DNA of 64,000 nt, from positions 62,001 to 126,000 of the forward strand of contig CAITNO010000110.1 in assembly GCA_903893795.1 (NCBI GenBank), written 5' to 3'. The notes under the pieces are model-generated. The model did no database searches, was not told the DNA's origin, and was given only the letters and a program-made list of their open reading frames with translations. Position 1 is the first letter of the stretch. The number at the start of each line of letters is the position of its first letter. Position numbers and translations under genes: made by a program. This document shows positions 20,049 through 29,655 of this stretch, one piece after another. This DNA is from Candidatus Hydrogenedentota bacterium (GTDB lineage: Bacteria > Hydrogenedentota > Hydrogenedentia > Hydrogenedentales > CAITNO01).

Positions 20049-20299
20049 ATCGGTCGAAATTTGCATAAGCGTTGTCGGTGGTAAAAGCAGAATTCTGAGA
20101 AAGGCAGTTCAGGAATTGCCAAGAGCGCGGCCGCAGTTGGGTCCTCTGGTCTCTGCAGACCGCATCGGGCGGACCTATGAATTAAGATACGCCACGAAAC
20201 GTTGAATTAGTGAGTGAGCAGACGTGGCCGATCACACCTGTCTGAGTATGGCTCGCCCCAGCAGATCGTATGAACTCTCAACAAAGGAGATATCTCTTC

Positions 20300-22756
20300 A
20301 TGACGAAACAAAACGCTTTTCGACCGTGCAGGACCGTTCTGCTTTTTGGGATGTTGGTATTGATCCTTGCGGGCTGCAAGGCAGCTCCGATCGTGGTTTC
20401 CACAACCCCTGCGGACGGAGCCACACAGGTGCCCGCAGGCACGGTCATTCGTGCCACATTCAGCCGGGACATCAATCCCGACTCCGTCAACGCCTCCACT
20501 TTCACCCTGAGCCAGGGAACCACGGCGGTCTCCGGGCAGGTGTCCTATGATTCGGCCACGAAGACGGCCGCCTTTACTCCATCCGCACCGCTCGCACTCG
20601 GCAAACTCTGCACAGCCACGCTCGCCAAGGGCGTTGGCGCAGAAATCGAGGAGGCCAAGTGTCTGGACTGCAACTTCCCTTATCTGGCCGTCTCCATCCC
20701 CGTCGTGGCGGGTATCCTGGCGATTGTTGCGGCCCCTGCCCCCGGTCTGGCGGAAGATTTTGCCTGGACCTTCTCCACGGGTGCCGGCGGGGCGCCCCCC
20801 TCGGCGAAGGCCGGTTCGGACCAAAATGTCAATCTGGCACCGGGTGCCGTCAGTGTTGATGTGACACTTGACGGCAGTGCCTCGTCTTCCTCCGAAAAGT
20901 CCATCACCGCATACGCCTGGACCGGAGTTCCCGACCCCGAAGATGTGGCCAAGCCGACGGTAAGTGTTGGGCCGGGCACCCATGTCTTCACGCTCACGGT
21001 CACCGACAGCAGCGGTTTGGTGAGTGACCCGGACAGCGTGACCGTGTTTGTGAACCAACCCCCGGTTGCCGATGTCACTGCAAGCACCGACCTGGATGTC
21101 GTTCTGGCGCCCGGGCAGACGACGCTCCCGGTTGTTCTCGACAGCAGCCTGTCCGAAGATCCGGACGGCACCATCGTCGCATGGAATTGGAGCGGTGACC
21201 CCGACCCGGAAAATATCGCCAATCCGACGGTGGTGCTTGGGGCGGGAGTGCATGAGTTTACCCTTGTCGTGACCGATGACCGGGGCGCGGTAAGCCCTCC
21301 CGACACCATCACCATCACGGTGCATCTGGGAGCTGCAAACACGCCTCCGGTCGCACAGATTGTGGGTTCACCCAATCCCACCCATGCGGACACTTCGCTG
21401 GCCCCGGAAATCATCCCCGACGAAAGTGTGCTTTACGGTCTGCAGCAGTATGCCGGCGGAGGAATCAGCCTTGACCATATCAACCCCGCCGACGGCTCGG
21501 TGACCAAATCCGTTCCGGTGGTGCTTGCCAACTCGACCACAGGCGTAACCAATGGTTACGGGCTGGCCGCCGACCCGACAACCGGCACACTCTGGGCCGT
21601 GCTGCTTCTTCAGTCAGACAAATCCGACAAATTGATCACCAGCAGTCACGCTCTCCTTACCACACTTGACCCGGAAACGGGCGTGGCCCATCTGGTCGCG
21701 GAGATCACCGGAGAGGCGTGGCCCGAAGACCTCGCCTGCGCAGAGGACGGCACGCTCTACGCGGTGGGCAACAGCGAGGGCACGTCACTGTATACGGTCG
21801 ACAGGACAAATGGAGGCATGAGCCCCTTGTGGTCGCTGGACAGTTCCAGCGGCGGCTACGACGCCATTGTCTATGACCCGGCCCGGCACCGGCTTGCCCG
21901 CGCCTTTGAGACCCCCGGAGAGACGGTGCAGGTGCAGTACATCAACCTTGCCACCGGCGAGACCACTCCCGTGGATGTCGCCGCTCCGGCGGAAAACTAC
22001 ACTTTTTACCAGCCCACGGCGCTCACGGTTTTCGGCGGCGCCGCCACGCTGTATCTTGCCGAGAATGTAAGCCGTTCCAACAGACTCTCCACCCTCACCG
22101 TGTCGGGCAACATTGCGGCGGAGGTGGAGTTGCCTGCAGAAAACAGCACTTATGGCGGTCTGGCCTTTGGCTACAAGAAGAGATTTCCGGTCACGGCGGT
22201 GAATCTGTCCGGTGCCACCTCCTATGACCCCGACCCTGCGGACAGCATCGTCAGCTACGCCTGGACGGTGATTTCCGTGCCCGAGCACAGCGCGGTCACG
22301 GAGGTGGATAACCCGGCCGCAGTCAGCACAACTCTTACCCCGGATGTGCCCGGCGACTACACGGTGCAGCTTGTGGTCAGCGATGGAAAGGACAACAGCA
22401 CCCCCGTCACCTATGTCGTGATCTACGAGAACGCCCCGCCTGTGGCCAATGCCGGTCCCGACCAGATGGTGTCCAATTCCGACCCGTCGCTCGAAGTGTG
22501 CGTGGACGGCACCACCTCTTTCGACCCCGACGGCGACCCGCTTACGTACAGTTGGTCAGTCACCGATCCCTATGGTTCCCCGGCCTACCCGTACTTCTAT
22601 CCCGACGGCACCACCGCCCAGGTCTGCTTCAATTTTGGCAGCACACCCACGCCCGGCAATTACACGGTCACCCTGACGGTAACCGAAGCCAGGACGGGCG
22701 GCGCGTCCGCTACGGACAGCCTTACTCTGACCGTTACGGACGGGTCTGCCAAGTAG
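20300..22756 (+). CDS. Lipoprotein with bacterial Ig-like (Big_5) domain, PKD-like domains and an internal propeller-like region
   Basis: Lipobox LILAGC; APIVVSTTPADGATQVPAGTVIRATFSRDINPDSV; repeated PKD-like motifs ('TAYAWTGVPDPEDVAKPTVSVGPGTHVFTLTVTD', 'SYDPDPADSIVSYAW'). RBS aaaggaga before ATG 20300. Confidence 0.75.
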   Translation: MTKQNAFRPCRTVLLFGMLVLILAGCKAAPIVVSTTPADGATQVPAGTVIRATFSRDINPDSVNASTFTLSQGTTAVSGQVSYDSATKTAAFTPSAPLALGKLCTATLAKGVGAEIEEAKCLDCNFPYLAVSIPVVAGILAIVAAPAPGLAEDFAWTFSTGAGGAPPSAKAGSDQNVNLAPGAVSVDVTLDGSASSSSEKSITAYAWTGVPDPEDVAKPTVSVGPGTHVFTLTVTDSSGLVSDPDSVTVFVNQPPVADVTASTDLDVVLAPGQTTLPVVLDSSLSEDPDGTIVAWNWSGDPDPENIANPTVVLGAGVHEFTLVVTDDRGAVSPPDTITITVHLGAANTPPVAQIVGSPNPTHADTSLAPEIIPDESVLYGLQQYAGGGISLDHINPADGSVTKSVPVVLANSTTGVTNGYGLAADPTTGTLWAVLLLQSDKSDKLITSSHALLTTLDPETGVAHLVAEITGEAWPEDLACAEDGTLYAVGNSEGTSLYTVDRTNGGMSPLWSLDSSSGGYDAIVYDPARHRLARAFETPGETVQVQYINLATGETTPVDVAAPAENYTFYQPTALTVFGGAATLYLAENVSRSNRLSTLTVSGNIAAEVELPAENSTYGGLAFGYKKRFPVTAVNLSGATSYDPDPADSIVSYAWTVISVPEHSAVTEVDNPAAVSTTLTPDVPGDYTVQLVVSDGKDNSTPVTYVVIYENAPPVANAGPDQMVSNSDPSLEVCVDGTTSFDPDGDPLTYSWSVTDPYGSPAYPYFYPDGTTAQVCFNFGSTPTPGNYTVTLTVTEARTGGASATDSLTLTVTDGSAK

Positions 22757-22794
22757 CTTCACCTGCCTGCCCAAGACCGGCAACAACGGTGCTG

Positions 22795-22832
22795 CCGCGT
22801 CGCCTTTGCGGCGCGGCCGCAATTTCTTTTTC
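22795..22832 (+). terminator. Rho-independent terminator of the PKD lipoprotein gene
   Basis: ccgcgtcgc-cttt-gcggcgcgg stem (one T.G wobble) followed by ccgcaatttctttttc. Confidence 0.55.
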
Positions 22833-23186
22833 GGCACAGTCAGGCCCGCCGGCGCACCTGCGCTTTTTTTGGCTCGGAACCGGGTCTTTGTCTTGCCCCG
22901 AAAGAGACACACAAGAGGCAATGCCGGGTTCACTTGGTCAGCTCCGGCCGCTCCCATTAGTCACCCCAGAACCTGAAAGTGCTGTTGAGTATAAAGGCCT
23001 CCTCCGCACCCAAGAATATCGCAGGGAAATTGATAGCAGTTGCCAGTCGTTCGCAATTTGGCGCGGTGCGGTGGGTGGGTGTATCCTACGGGGGTGCGCC
23101 GTAGCGTGTGGCAAGAGTGGGTACACCGTGCGGCGCGGTGTTGTTTTTGAACCGGTCCGAAGCGGCCGATGTGGCGGGTGGACAGC

Positions 23187-24275
23187 ATGCACAGAATAGA
23201 AAATGTCAATATCAGCGAGTTCACACCGCTGATTACGCCCAAGGCGCTCAAGACAGAATTGCCACTGTCCGAGAAGGCCGATGCGACGGTGGCGGACGCG
23301 CGCGAGGCGGTGTCGGCCATTTTGACGAAGCGGGACCCGCGGCTGATGGTGGTGGTGGGTCCCTGCTCCATCCATGACCGCGGGGCGGCCCTGGAATATG
23401 CGGAGCGGCTCAGCGCACTGAGCCGGGAACTGGCCGACCGCCTCTTTGTCGTGATGCGGGTGTATTACGAAAAGCCGCGGACAACGGTGGGCTGGAAGGG
23501 CCTGATCAACGACCCTAACCTGGACGGCAGCTACGATGTGGACAAGGGCCTGCGCAAGGCCCGTGAAATCCTGCTGCGGGTCAATGAAATGGGACTGCCC
23601 GCGGGAAGTGAACTGCTTGAGCCGGTCGTTCCGCAATATATCGCGGACCTGCTTGCCTGCGCCTCCATCGGCGCGCGCACGAGCGAGTCGCAGACGCACC
23701 GGGAGATGGCGAGCGGTCTGTCGATGCCGGTGGGCTTCAAGAACAGCACGGACGGCTACCTTCAGGTCGCCATCGATGGCGTGGTTTCGGCGGGACGGGC
23801 GCACCATTTCCTGGGCATTGACGCCGACGGCCGCACCTGCGTGGTGACCTCGCAGGGCAATCCAAACTGGCACATCATCCTGCGCGGCGGACGCACCGGC
23901 CCCAATTACGATCCGGTCAGCGTCATCAGCGCCGAGGAGCAGATGCGCGAGGCGGGGGTGGATCCGCGCATCATGGTCGACTGCAGCCACGCGAACTGCG
24001 GCAAACGTCCGCACCTTCAGGCGCACGTGCTGCGCGACGTGGTGCAGCAGCGGGTGGAGGGCAACACCTCGCTCATCGGGGTCATGCTGGAGAGCAATCT
24101 CAAGGGCGGCTGCCAAAAGGTGCCCGCCGACCTTTCGAAGCTTGAGTACGGCGTGAGCATCACTGACCCGTGCCTGGACTGGGAAACCACCGAACGGATA
24201 CTGCGCGAGGCCCACGACAAGCTGGGCACCTGCCCCGGCTGTGCCCGCCAGGACCGCGACAGCCACGGCCAATAG
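23187..24275 (+). CDS. aroG: 3-deoxy-7-phosphoheptulonate synthase, AroG/AroF/AroH (I-alpha) type
   Basis: VVVGPCSIHDRGAALEYAERL, MRVYYEKPRTTVGWKGLINDPNLDGS, GARTSESQTHREMASGLSMPVGFKNSTDG, VDCSHANCGK. Confidence 0.93.
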   Translation: MHRIENVNISEFTPLITPKALKTELPLSEKADATVADAREAVSAILTKRDPRLMVVVGPCSIHDRGAALEYAERLSALSRELADRLFVVMRVYYEKPRTTVGWKGLINDPNLDGSYDVDKGLRKAREILLRVNEMGLPAGSELLEPVVPQYIADLLACASIGARTSESQTHREMASGLSMPVGFKNSTDGYLQVAIDGVVSAGRAHHFLGIDADGRTCVVTSQGNPNWHIILRGGRTGPNYDPVSVISAEEQMREAGVDPRIMVDCSHANCGKRPHLQAHVLRDVVQQRVEGNTSLIGVMLESNLKGGCQKVPADLSKLEYGVSITDPCLDWETTERILREAHDKLGTCPGCARQDRDSHGQ

Positions 24276-24316
24276 ATTTAGGCACCGCCCCAACCCTCGT
24301 GACGGGAACGAAAACC

Positions 24317-24745
24317 ATGGAACGCCAATACCCCCACATTCAATCCATGCCGGAGTCGGAGACGGAATGGTTCGGCGCGCTCATATCCCTGGCGCGTTTT
24401 CTGCGGTCGCCCGAGGGCTGCCCCTGGGACCAGAAGCAGCGCGCCATCGACTTTGCCAAATATGCCGGAGAGGAAATAGATGAATATGTGGAGGGGCTGG
24501 CCAAAGACGATCACGACAACGCCGAGGAGGAATTCGGCGACAGTCTCTTTGTGCTGCTTGCATCGATGGCGGCGGCCGAGGCCGAGGGGCGCTTTGACCT
24601 GCGCGGCGCAATGGCCCGCGCCCACGAGAAAATGATCCGGCGCCACGGGCACGTGTTTGACAATGAAAAGGCCTCCACGCCGGAGGAGGCAGTGGAGGCC
24701 TGGAACCGCATCAAGGCGGAGGAAAAGGCGCGCAAGCGCCCATAG
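24317..24745 (+). CDS. mazG: MazG-family nucleotide pyrophosphohydrolase
   Basis: LRSPEGCPWDQKQRAIDFAKYAGEEIDEYVEGLAKDDHDNAEEEFGDSLFVLL...HEKMIRRHGHVF. Confidence 0.9.
   Translation: MERQYPHIQSMPESETEWFGALISLARFLRSPEGCPWDQKQRAIDFAKYAGEEIDEYVEGLAKDDHDNAEEEFGDSLFVLLASMAAAEAEGRFDLRGAMARAHEKMIRRHGHVFDNEKASTPEEAVEAWNRIKAEEKARKRP
24669..24701. terminator. Intragenic perfect inverted repeat in the mazG 3' end, candidate terminator
   Basis: aggcctccac (24669-24678) and gtggaggcct (24692-24701), perfect 10-bp arms; the mazG stop and the convergent dapA-family stop are only 3 nt apart. Confidence 0.4.
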
Positions 24746-24748
24746 GCG

Positions 24749-25642
24749 TCAGATCACGCCCAGTTCCTCCATGTCTTTCGCCAGCTTCTTCAGTTCAGCC
24801 GCGGTGAGGTCGCGCATCGGCGGGCGCACAAAGCCGGCATCGAAACCGCGCAGGCGCGAACCCTCTTTGAACATGGCCGCCTTGCGGCCGTACTCGAAGA
24901 TGGTCGCGGCGCGGGCGAGGCGAAGCTGCTCTTTCCACGCTTTCTTGAGGTCGCCCTTGGCAAGGTGGTTGAACACGGCAACGTAAATCTCGCACACCAC
25001 GTTGGACAGGCCGGACACGGCGGCGGGGCAGCCGGCCAGAATGGCCTGAAAACCGTACTCGTCCACACCGTTGATCACATTGAAACCTGCGGGCATGAGC
25101 GCAAGCATCTGCGTGAGCGCGACCATGCTGCCCATGCTGTCCTTGATGCCCACGATATTGGGGTTCTTCTCGACCAGCTTGACCAGCAACTCGGGTGTGA
25201 TGGTGTTGCGCGCGCAGGACGGGATATTGTAGACGAGAATCGGGAGTTCGGGCACCGCCTTGGCGACGGTCGTGTAGTACTGCATGAGCGACGCGTCATC
25301 GTAGGCGTAGTAGAACGGCGTGACGATGGCGACGCCGGCCGCGCCGATTTCCTGCGCGTGACGGGTCAGTTCGAGGGTGCTTGCCGTGTCGAGACAACCG
25401 GTCTGCGGAAGGACCTTGGCCTTTTTCCCGACGGCGGCGACCACTTCCTCGGCAATCACCTTGCGCTCTTCAACGGACAGCAGCATGCCCTCGCCGGTGG
25501 TTCCGCAGGGGAAGAGTCCCTTGGCGCCCTGCTTGACCAAACGCTCCGCCAGCGGGCCGACCTTGTCAAAATCGACAAACTCACCGCCCTTGGTGAACGG
25601 GGTCATCATTGCGGAAATCACGCCTTCCAGCTTCATTTTCAT
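24749..25642 (-). CDS. Dihydrodipicolinate synthase / N-acetylneuraminate lyase family protein (DapA-like)
   Basis: GVISAMMTPFTKGGEFVDFDKV...GLFPCGTTGEGMLLSVEERK...YYAYDDASLMQYY...VYNIPSCARNTITPELL...GIKDS. ATG 25642 with AAGGAG upstream; the ORF's longer 5' extension is unlikely. Confidence 0.88.
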   Translation of the reverse strand: MKMKLEGVISAMMTPFTKGGEFVDFDKVGPLAERLVKQGAKGLFPCGTTGEGMLLSVEERKVIAEEVVAAVGKKAKVLPQTGCLDTASTLELTRHAQEIGAAGVAIVTPFYYAYDDASLMQYYTTVAKAVPELPILVYNIPSCARNTITPELLVKLVEKNPNIVGIKDSMGSMVALTQMLALMPAGFNVINGVDEYGFQAILAGCPAAVSGLSNVVCEIYVAVFNHLAKGDLKKAWKEQLRLARAATIFEYGRKAAMFKEGSRLRGFDAGFVRPPMRDLTAAELKKLAKDMEELGVI

Positions 25643-25944
25643 CTTCTTGACACTCCTTCGTCCCGTGTGGACGCTTGTTCGATGCATGCCGGGTGCGCCC
25701 GGTAATTGCAGGACCACGGCGGACCGCCGTACCATAGTTGCCGGATGCTGGAACGGACACTCCCGCCGAGGTGGGGAGGGGACCGGACATCGCGGACGCG
25801 GAGAACGCGCGCGACAGAGTATACGCCCGCTTCGCGGCGGGCGCAATGTGGCGTGTTAATTGGAAATTAGCAATTAAGAATTAGGTAAGGCAAATGGTGC
25901 TATTTGTCTGTGGAAAGTTGCCGGACCGTTGGATGGAGTACGGG

Positions 25945-28900
25945 ATGTTCCAAATGAGCGGAAAGAGAACTTGTCGCCGGGGCCGCCTGTGGGGGGGCGT
26001 GCTCGCGGTGGCTGTGCTGATGTGGGCGACGACTGCCCCGGCGGGCCTAACCCTCGGCTGGTTTAGGGCTGCGAAGAAAGACATAAAGCACACGCCTGCC
26101 GCCACGGTGACCAAGTGGGCCACCTCCCTCGATGGCGGCCCGCTGCGCGCGCTTGCGGTGGCACCGCGTTTTGCCCTGCTGGATGTGGAGGAACTGCGAC
26201 AGAGACTGGAAATGCACTGTGACACGGTGGAGTTCTGGGATGCGGCCCATCCGGGCTGCGACCCGGCCGCCGCCGGGAAGTATCCCGGCGGGCCGACAAC
26301 ACAGCAGACCCTGGCCCGGCTGCGCGAACTACTCCGGGGTGAACTGGACGTGGTGCTACTGGGCAACATCGACACGGCCACGCTGCCGGACGATATCGTC
26401 TCCGACCTGATGGACCGGGTTTCCAAAGGGCTCGGCCTGGTCATTGCGAATCTGCGCGACCAGCCGGGGTCGCCGTTGCGCACCCTGCTGGAGGTCCTTG
26501 AACCGCTGAAGATGGATACGCCGCTCACCCGCGGAATTGGCGAGACGGGCCTTCCCGGCTGGGGCGAAGCAACCCCGCTGCTCCGCGTGCTTGCCCACGG
26601 TGAGGGCCGTGTTGTCCTTTTTGACTATCCCGGCGACCTCCCGGCCAACCATTTTCTGCTGCAAGCGCCGCTGGACCCGCTGGACATCGACCCTGTATTC
26701 ACGGACAACGCCTGGGCGCTGGTTGTCCGCGCGGTCTGCGCGGCGGCCAGACGCGAGGCCTCCAGCCATATCGCCGCGCTGGAGGATTCAGGGCCGAAAG
26801 GCCCCGCCGAGGAGGAAATCCCACCGGGTTTCCCGGATGAGTATGTGAAAGCCATGAAGGATCCGATGGCCTCCGCGCCGGTGCGGCCCTTTGCGCTGCA
26901 ACTGGCCTCGCCCGCCGCCGACCGTTACCGGGTCGTGGTTGAAACGCGCCACCCCGGCAGTGACACGCGCATGATCTACAACGATGAAAGCCCCCTGTCC
27001 AAAGGGGATAACGGCCATCCCTTCGACATGATCATCGGCCCAGGCGTGCATTTTATGGACGCCTGGGTCCTGTGCGGCGACAGGGTGGTGGACTGGTTCA
27101 CCCAGCAATTGACCATTCCAGGGTGGCCCGAATTCTCCGATGTGGCGTATGAAAAGACCTGGGTGCAGCCCAACGACACGCTGCACGTGACACTGAAAGT
27201 TCGCCCGGTGCTCAACCGGGAACGCCGCTGCGCGGTATATGCGCGTGCGACGGACGCGCATGGACGCCTGGTGAGCGAGGCCGTGCAGACACTGACCAGT
27301 GAAGGCGGCGACGTGTCGCTGCCACTGCACCTTGCCGACCTCATCACCCCGCTCATTAAGATCGAGGTGTATGCCGTTGAAGGGGAGGGCAAGCATTTTT
27401 CCAATTGGGATCTGGAACGTTCGCCCCGTGCCTACCGCTACATCAGCGTGCGTCTGCCCAAGCCGGAGCCCAACATGAGTCTGGTGACCATCGCGCCGCC
27501 GCCGCGCGAGGCCAACCAGGAAGCCTTTCTGCGGACGCTGGCGCAGACGGGCGTGGACACCCTGCAGGCAGCAGGCGGCGAGGCGGGTCTGGTGCGGACG
27601 GACCTTCAGGGGCTGCGCTTTCTGCCCGAACTGGTGCGCATCGCGGCGGACCAGGCCGTGGAGGGAAAGGTCAGGCGGCCCTGCCTGGATGACCCGGAAT
27701 ACCGTCAACGCACCAAGCGGACCCTGGAGGAAAACGTCACCCAGCATTGGGCTGGCGGTGCGGGACGCTATTCGGTCGGCAACGGCAATCTCCTCTGCGC
27801 CACCGAGGAGAATGTGTGCCAGTGCGCGGTCAGCCTGGAGGCCTTCCGCGCTTGGCTCCGCAAAGAATATGACAGCATCGAGGCGCTGAACCGGTCCTGG
27901 GGCAGCACCTACTCCGACTGGTCGCAGGCGGTGCCGGAAAGCGTGGACACCGCGCGCTCGTCGGGGCGCGCGGCCGCCTGGGTGGATTTCCGGCTCTTTG
28001 AGGACGATTCCTTTGCGGAATTCCACGGCATGATGCGGCAGGCGGTCCACGGCGTGGACCGGGCCGGGGAAACGGGATTCCGTGCCCTGGACGACGCCAA
28101 TCCGGTGCACGGCTACTGGTGGCCCGCACTGGCCGCGCACAGCGATTTCGTCGCGGCTGACTGGAATCCCGTGACGGCAGAAAAGCTCCGCTGTTATCAG
28201 GCGCGGGGTGCGTGGTCTGGGCTGGTGGTGAACGACCTGCGCGACCTGGGCGATGCACGGCGCGCGGAGTGGTTTGCCTGGAATGCCGCGTTGATGCGGA
28301 TTCCGGCGGTATGGATTGCGGAGCCTTTCGGCGATGCGGAGCACGCGGCGCCGGGCGCGGCGCTGGGGCCAAACGGACAGCCCACGCCAAACTTCGCCGC
28401 GCTTGCGGTGACGATGAACGAACTGAAAGCGGGCCTGGGCCCGCTACTGCTGGGCGCGGTGCCTGAATCGGCGGCCGTGCTGGTGTATGACAGCCATCCG
28501 AGCCGTTATCTGGCCGATGCGGACCGGGCCTTCGCGGCGTCGACACAGGCGGCGCAACAGGGATGGACGGAAGCGCTGGACGCGCTGAACCGTCCCTGGG
28601 ATTTCATTGACGACACGCGCCTGGACAGGATGGGCGACCCGGCCTGCAAGGCACTGGTGCTTCCGCTGTGCCGGGCGCTCAGCGACGGCGAGGTTGCGGC
28701 CGTGCAAACCTTCGCCGCTCGAGGAGGCCTAGTGCTGGCGGACATCCTGCCCGGAACGCACGATGAACACGGTGGTGTGCGCGGGGAGAATCCCCTTACT
28801 GCGCTGTTTGGCGTGCATCGTACTGCCGATGGCGGAGCAAAGGAAGGACTGCCCGCCGCGTCCGCCCCGTCAAAGCCGGGATTCGCAGGGATGGTCACCT

Positions 28901-29655
28901 GCGACGGGGCGCTGGTTCTGGACGACGGAAAGGCGCTGGGCGGCGTGGACGGCGCGCCGCTGTGGGTGCGCAACAGCGGCGACGGCAAAAATGCTCTGCT
29001 GCTGAACCACGTTCCCCGGCTTCGCGCGGCGTCGGGCGAACGAAAGGTGTTTCCGCTGGAATATGCCGTGGTGGAAGAGGTGCTGAACGGCGCCGCTTGT
29101 CCGTCCGCCAACCCGGGAGAGGGCCGTTTTGACGGGCGCATTCGCACCTACCACTATGACCGCGCGCGCCTGGTGGCGTTTCTGGCCGAACCGGACGCGA
29201 AAGAGGCCCAAAAGCTGCGCCTGCCTTTCGGCGGGAGTGACCGGGTTTTCGACCTGCGCACAGGCGAGTCCGTTGGCAAACCGCAGAAGGCGATGGTCAA
29301 AGTGGAACCGGGCTCGGCGGTGCTGTATTCGGCGCTGGACCACAGGGTGGACTCCGTGCAGGTCGTCGCGACGCCCATGGTCAACGCAGGCAGGCGCGTG
29401 GCCATTAAACTAATCGTGCGCACCGACGGTCCGGCACCGGGGAGGCGGCTCCTCTCCGTGGAAATGTCCCCCGAGGACGGGCAGGCCCCGGCATGGGCGA
29501 AGCGCTGTGTAATCTGCGAAAATGGAACAGGTGAAACCTATTTTCCCGTGGCCCTGAACGAGGCCACCGGCAAGTACCGGATAGGCGCGACAGATTTGTT
29601 GAGCGGCGCGGAAGGACGGGCCATGGTTCTGGTGTTACCCCAAGCGGAACTTTGA
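25945..29655 (+). CDS. Large secreted protein with GH42-like (beta-galactosidase-like) segment
   Basis: Signal peptide in MFQMSGKRTCRRGRLWGGVLAVAVLMWATTAPAG; 'CQCAVSLEAFRAWLRKEYDSIEALNRSWGSTYSDWSQ' resembles the GH42/GH14-type FRxWLxxKYgsixaLNxaWgt signature. Exact start uncertain. Confidence 0.6.
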   Translation: MFQMSGKRTCRRGRLWGGVLAVAVLMWATTAPAGLTLGWFRAAKKDIKHTPAATVTKWATSLDGGPLRALAVAPRFALLDVEELRQRLEMHCDTVEFWDAAHPGCDPAAAGKYPGGPTTQQTLARLRELLRGELDVVLLGNIDTATLPDDIVSDLMDRVSKGLGLVIANLRDQPGSPLRTLLEVLEPLKMDTPLTRGIGETGLPGWGEATPLLRVLAHGEGRVVLFDYPGDLPANHFLLQAPLDPLDIDPVFTDNAWALVVRAVCAAARREASSHIAALEDSGPKGPAEEEIPPGFPDEYVKAMKDPMASAPVRPFALQLASPAADRYRVVVETRHPGSDTRMIYNDESPLSKGDNGHPFDMIIGPGVHFMDAWVLCGDRVVDWFTQQLTIPGWPEFSDVAYEKTWVQPNDTLHVTLKVRPVLNRERRCAVYARATDAHGRLVSEAVQTLTSEGGDVSLPLHLADLITPLIKIEVYAVEGEGKHFSNWDLERSPRAYRYISVRLPKPEPNMSLVTIAPPPREANQEAFLRTLAQTGVDTLQAAGGEAGLVRTDLQGLRFLPELVRIAADQAVEGKVRRPCLDDPEYRQRTKRTLEENVTQHWAGGAGRYSVGNGNLLCATEENVCQCAVSLEAFRAWLRKEYDSIEALNRSWGSTYSDWSQAVPESVDTARSSGRAAAWVDFRLFEDDSFAEFHGMMRQAVHGVDRAGETGFRALDDANPVHGYWWPALAAHSDFVAADWNPVTAEKLRCYQARGAWSGLVVNDLRDLGDARRAEWFAWNAALMRIPAVWIAEPFGDAEHAAPGAALGPNGQPTPNFAALAVTMNELKAGLGPLLLGAVPESAAVLVYDSHPSRYLADADRAFAASTQAAQQGWTEALDALNRPWDFIDDTRLDRMGDPACKALVLPLCRALSDGEVAAVQTFAARGGLVLADILPGTHDEHGGVRGENPLTALFGVHRTADGGAKEGLPAASAPSKPGFAGMVTCDGALVLDDGKALGGVDGAPLWVRNSGDGKNALLLNHVPRLRAASGERKVFPLEYAVVEEVLNGAACPSANPGEGRFDGRIRTYHYDRARLVAFLAEPDAKEAQKLRLPFGGSDRVFDLRTGESVGKPQKAMVKVEPGSAVLYSALDHRVDSVQVVATPMVNAGRRVAIKLIVRTDGPAPGRRLLSVEMSPEDGQAPAWAKRCVICENGTGETYFPVALNEATGKYRIGATDLLSGAEGRAMVLVLPQAEL

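Noticed and set aside
26788-28344. 518-aa minus-strand ORF
   Set aside because: Antisense shadow of the GH42-like gene; no recognisable motifs.
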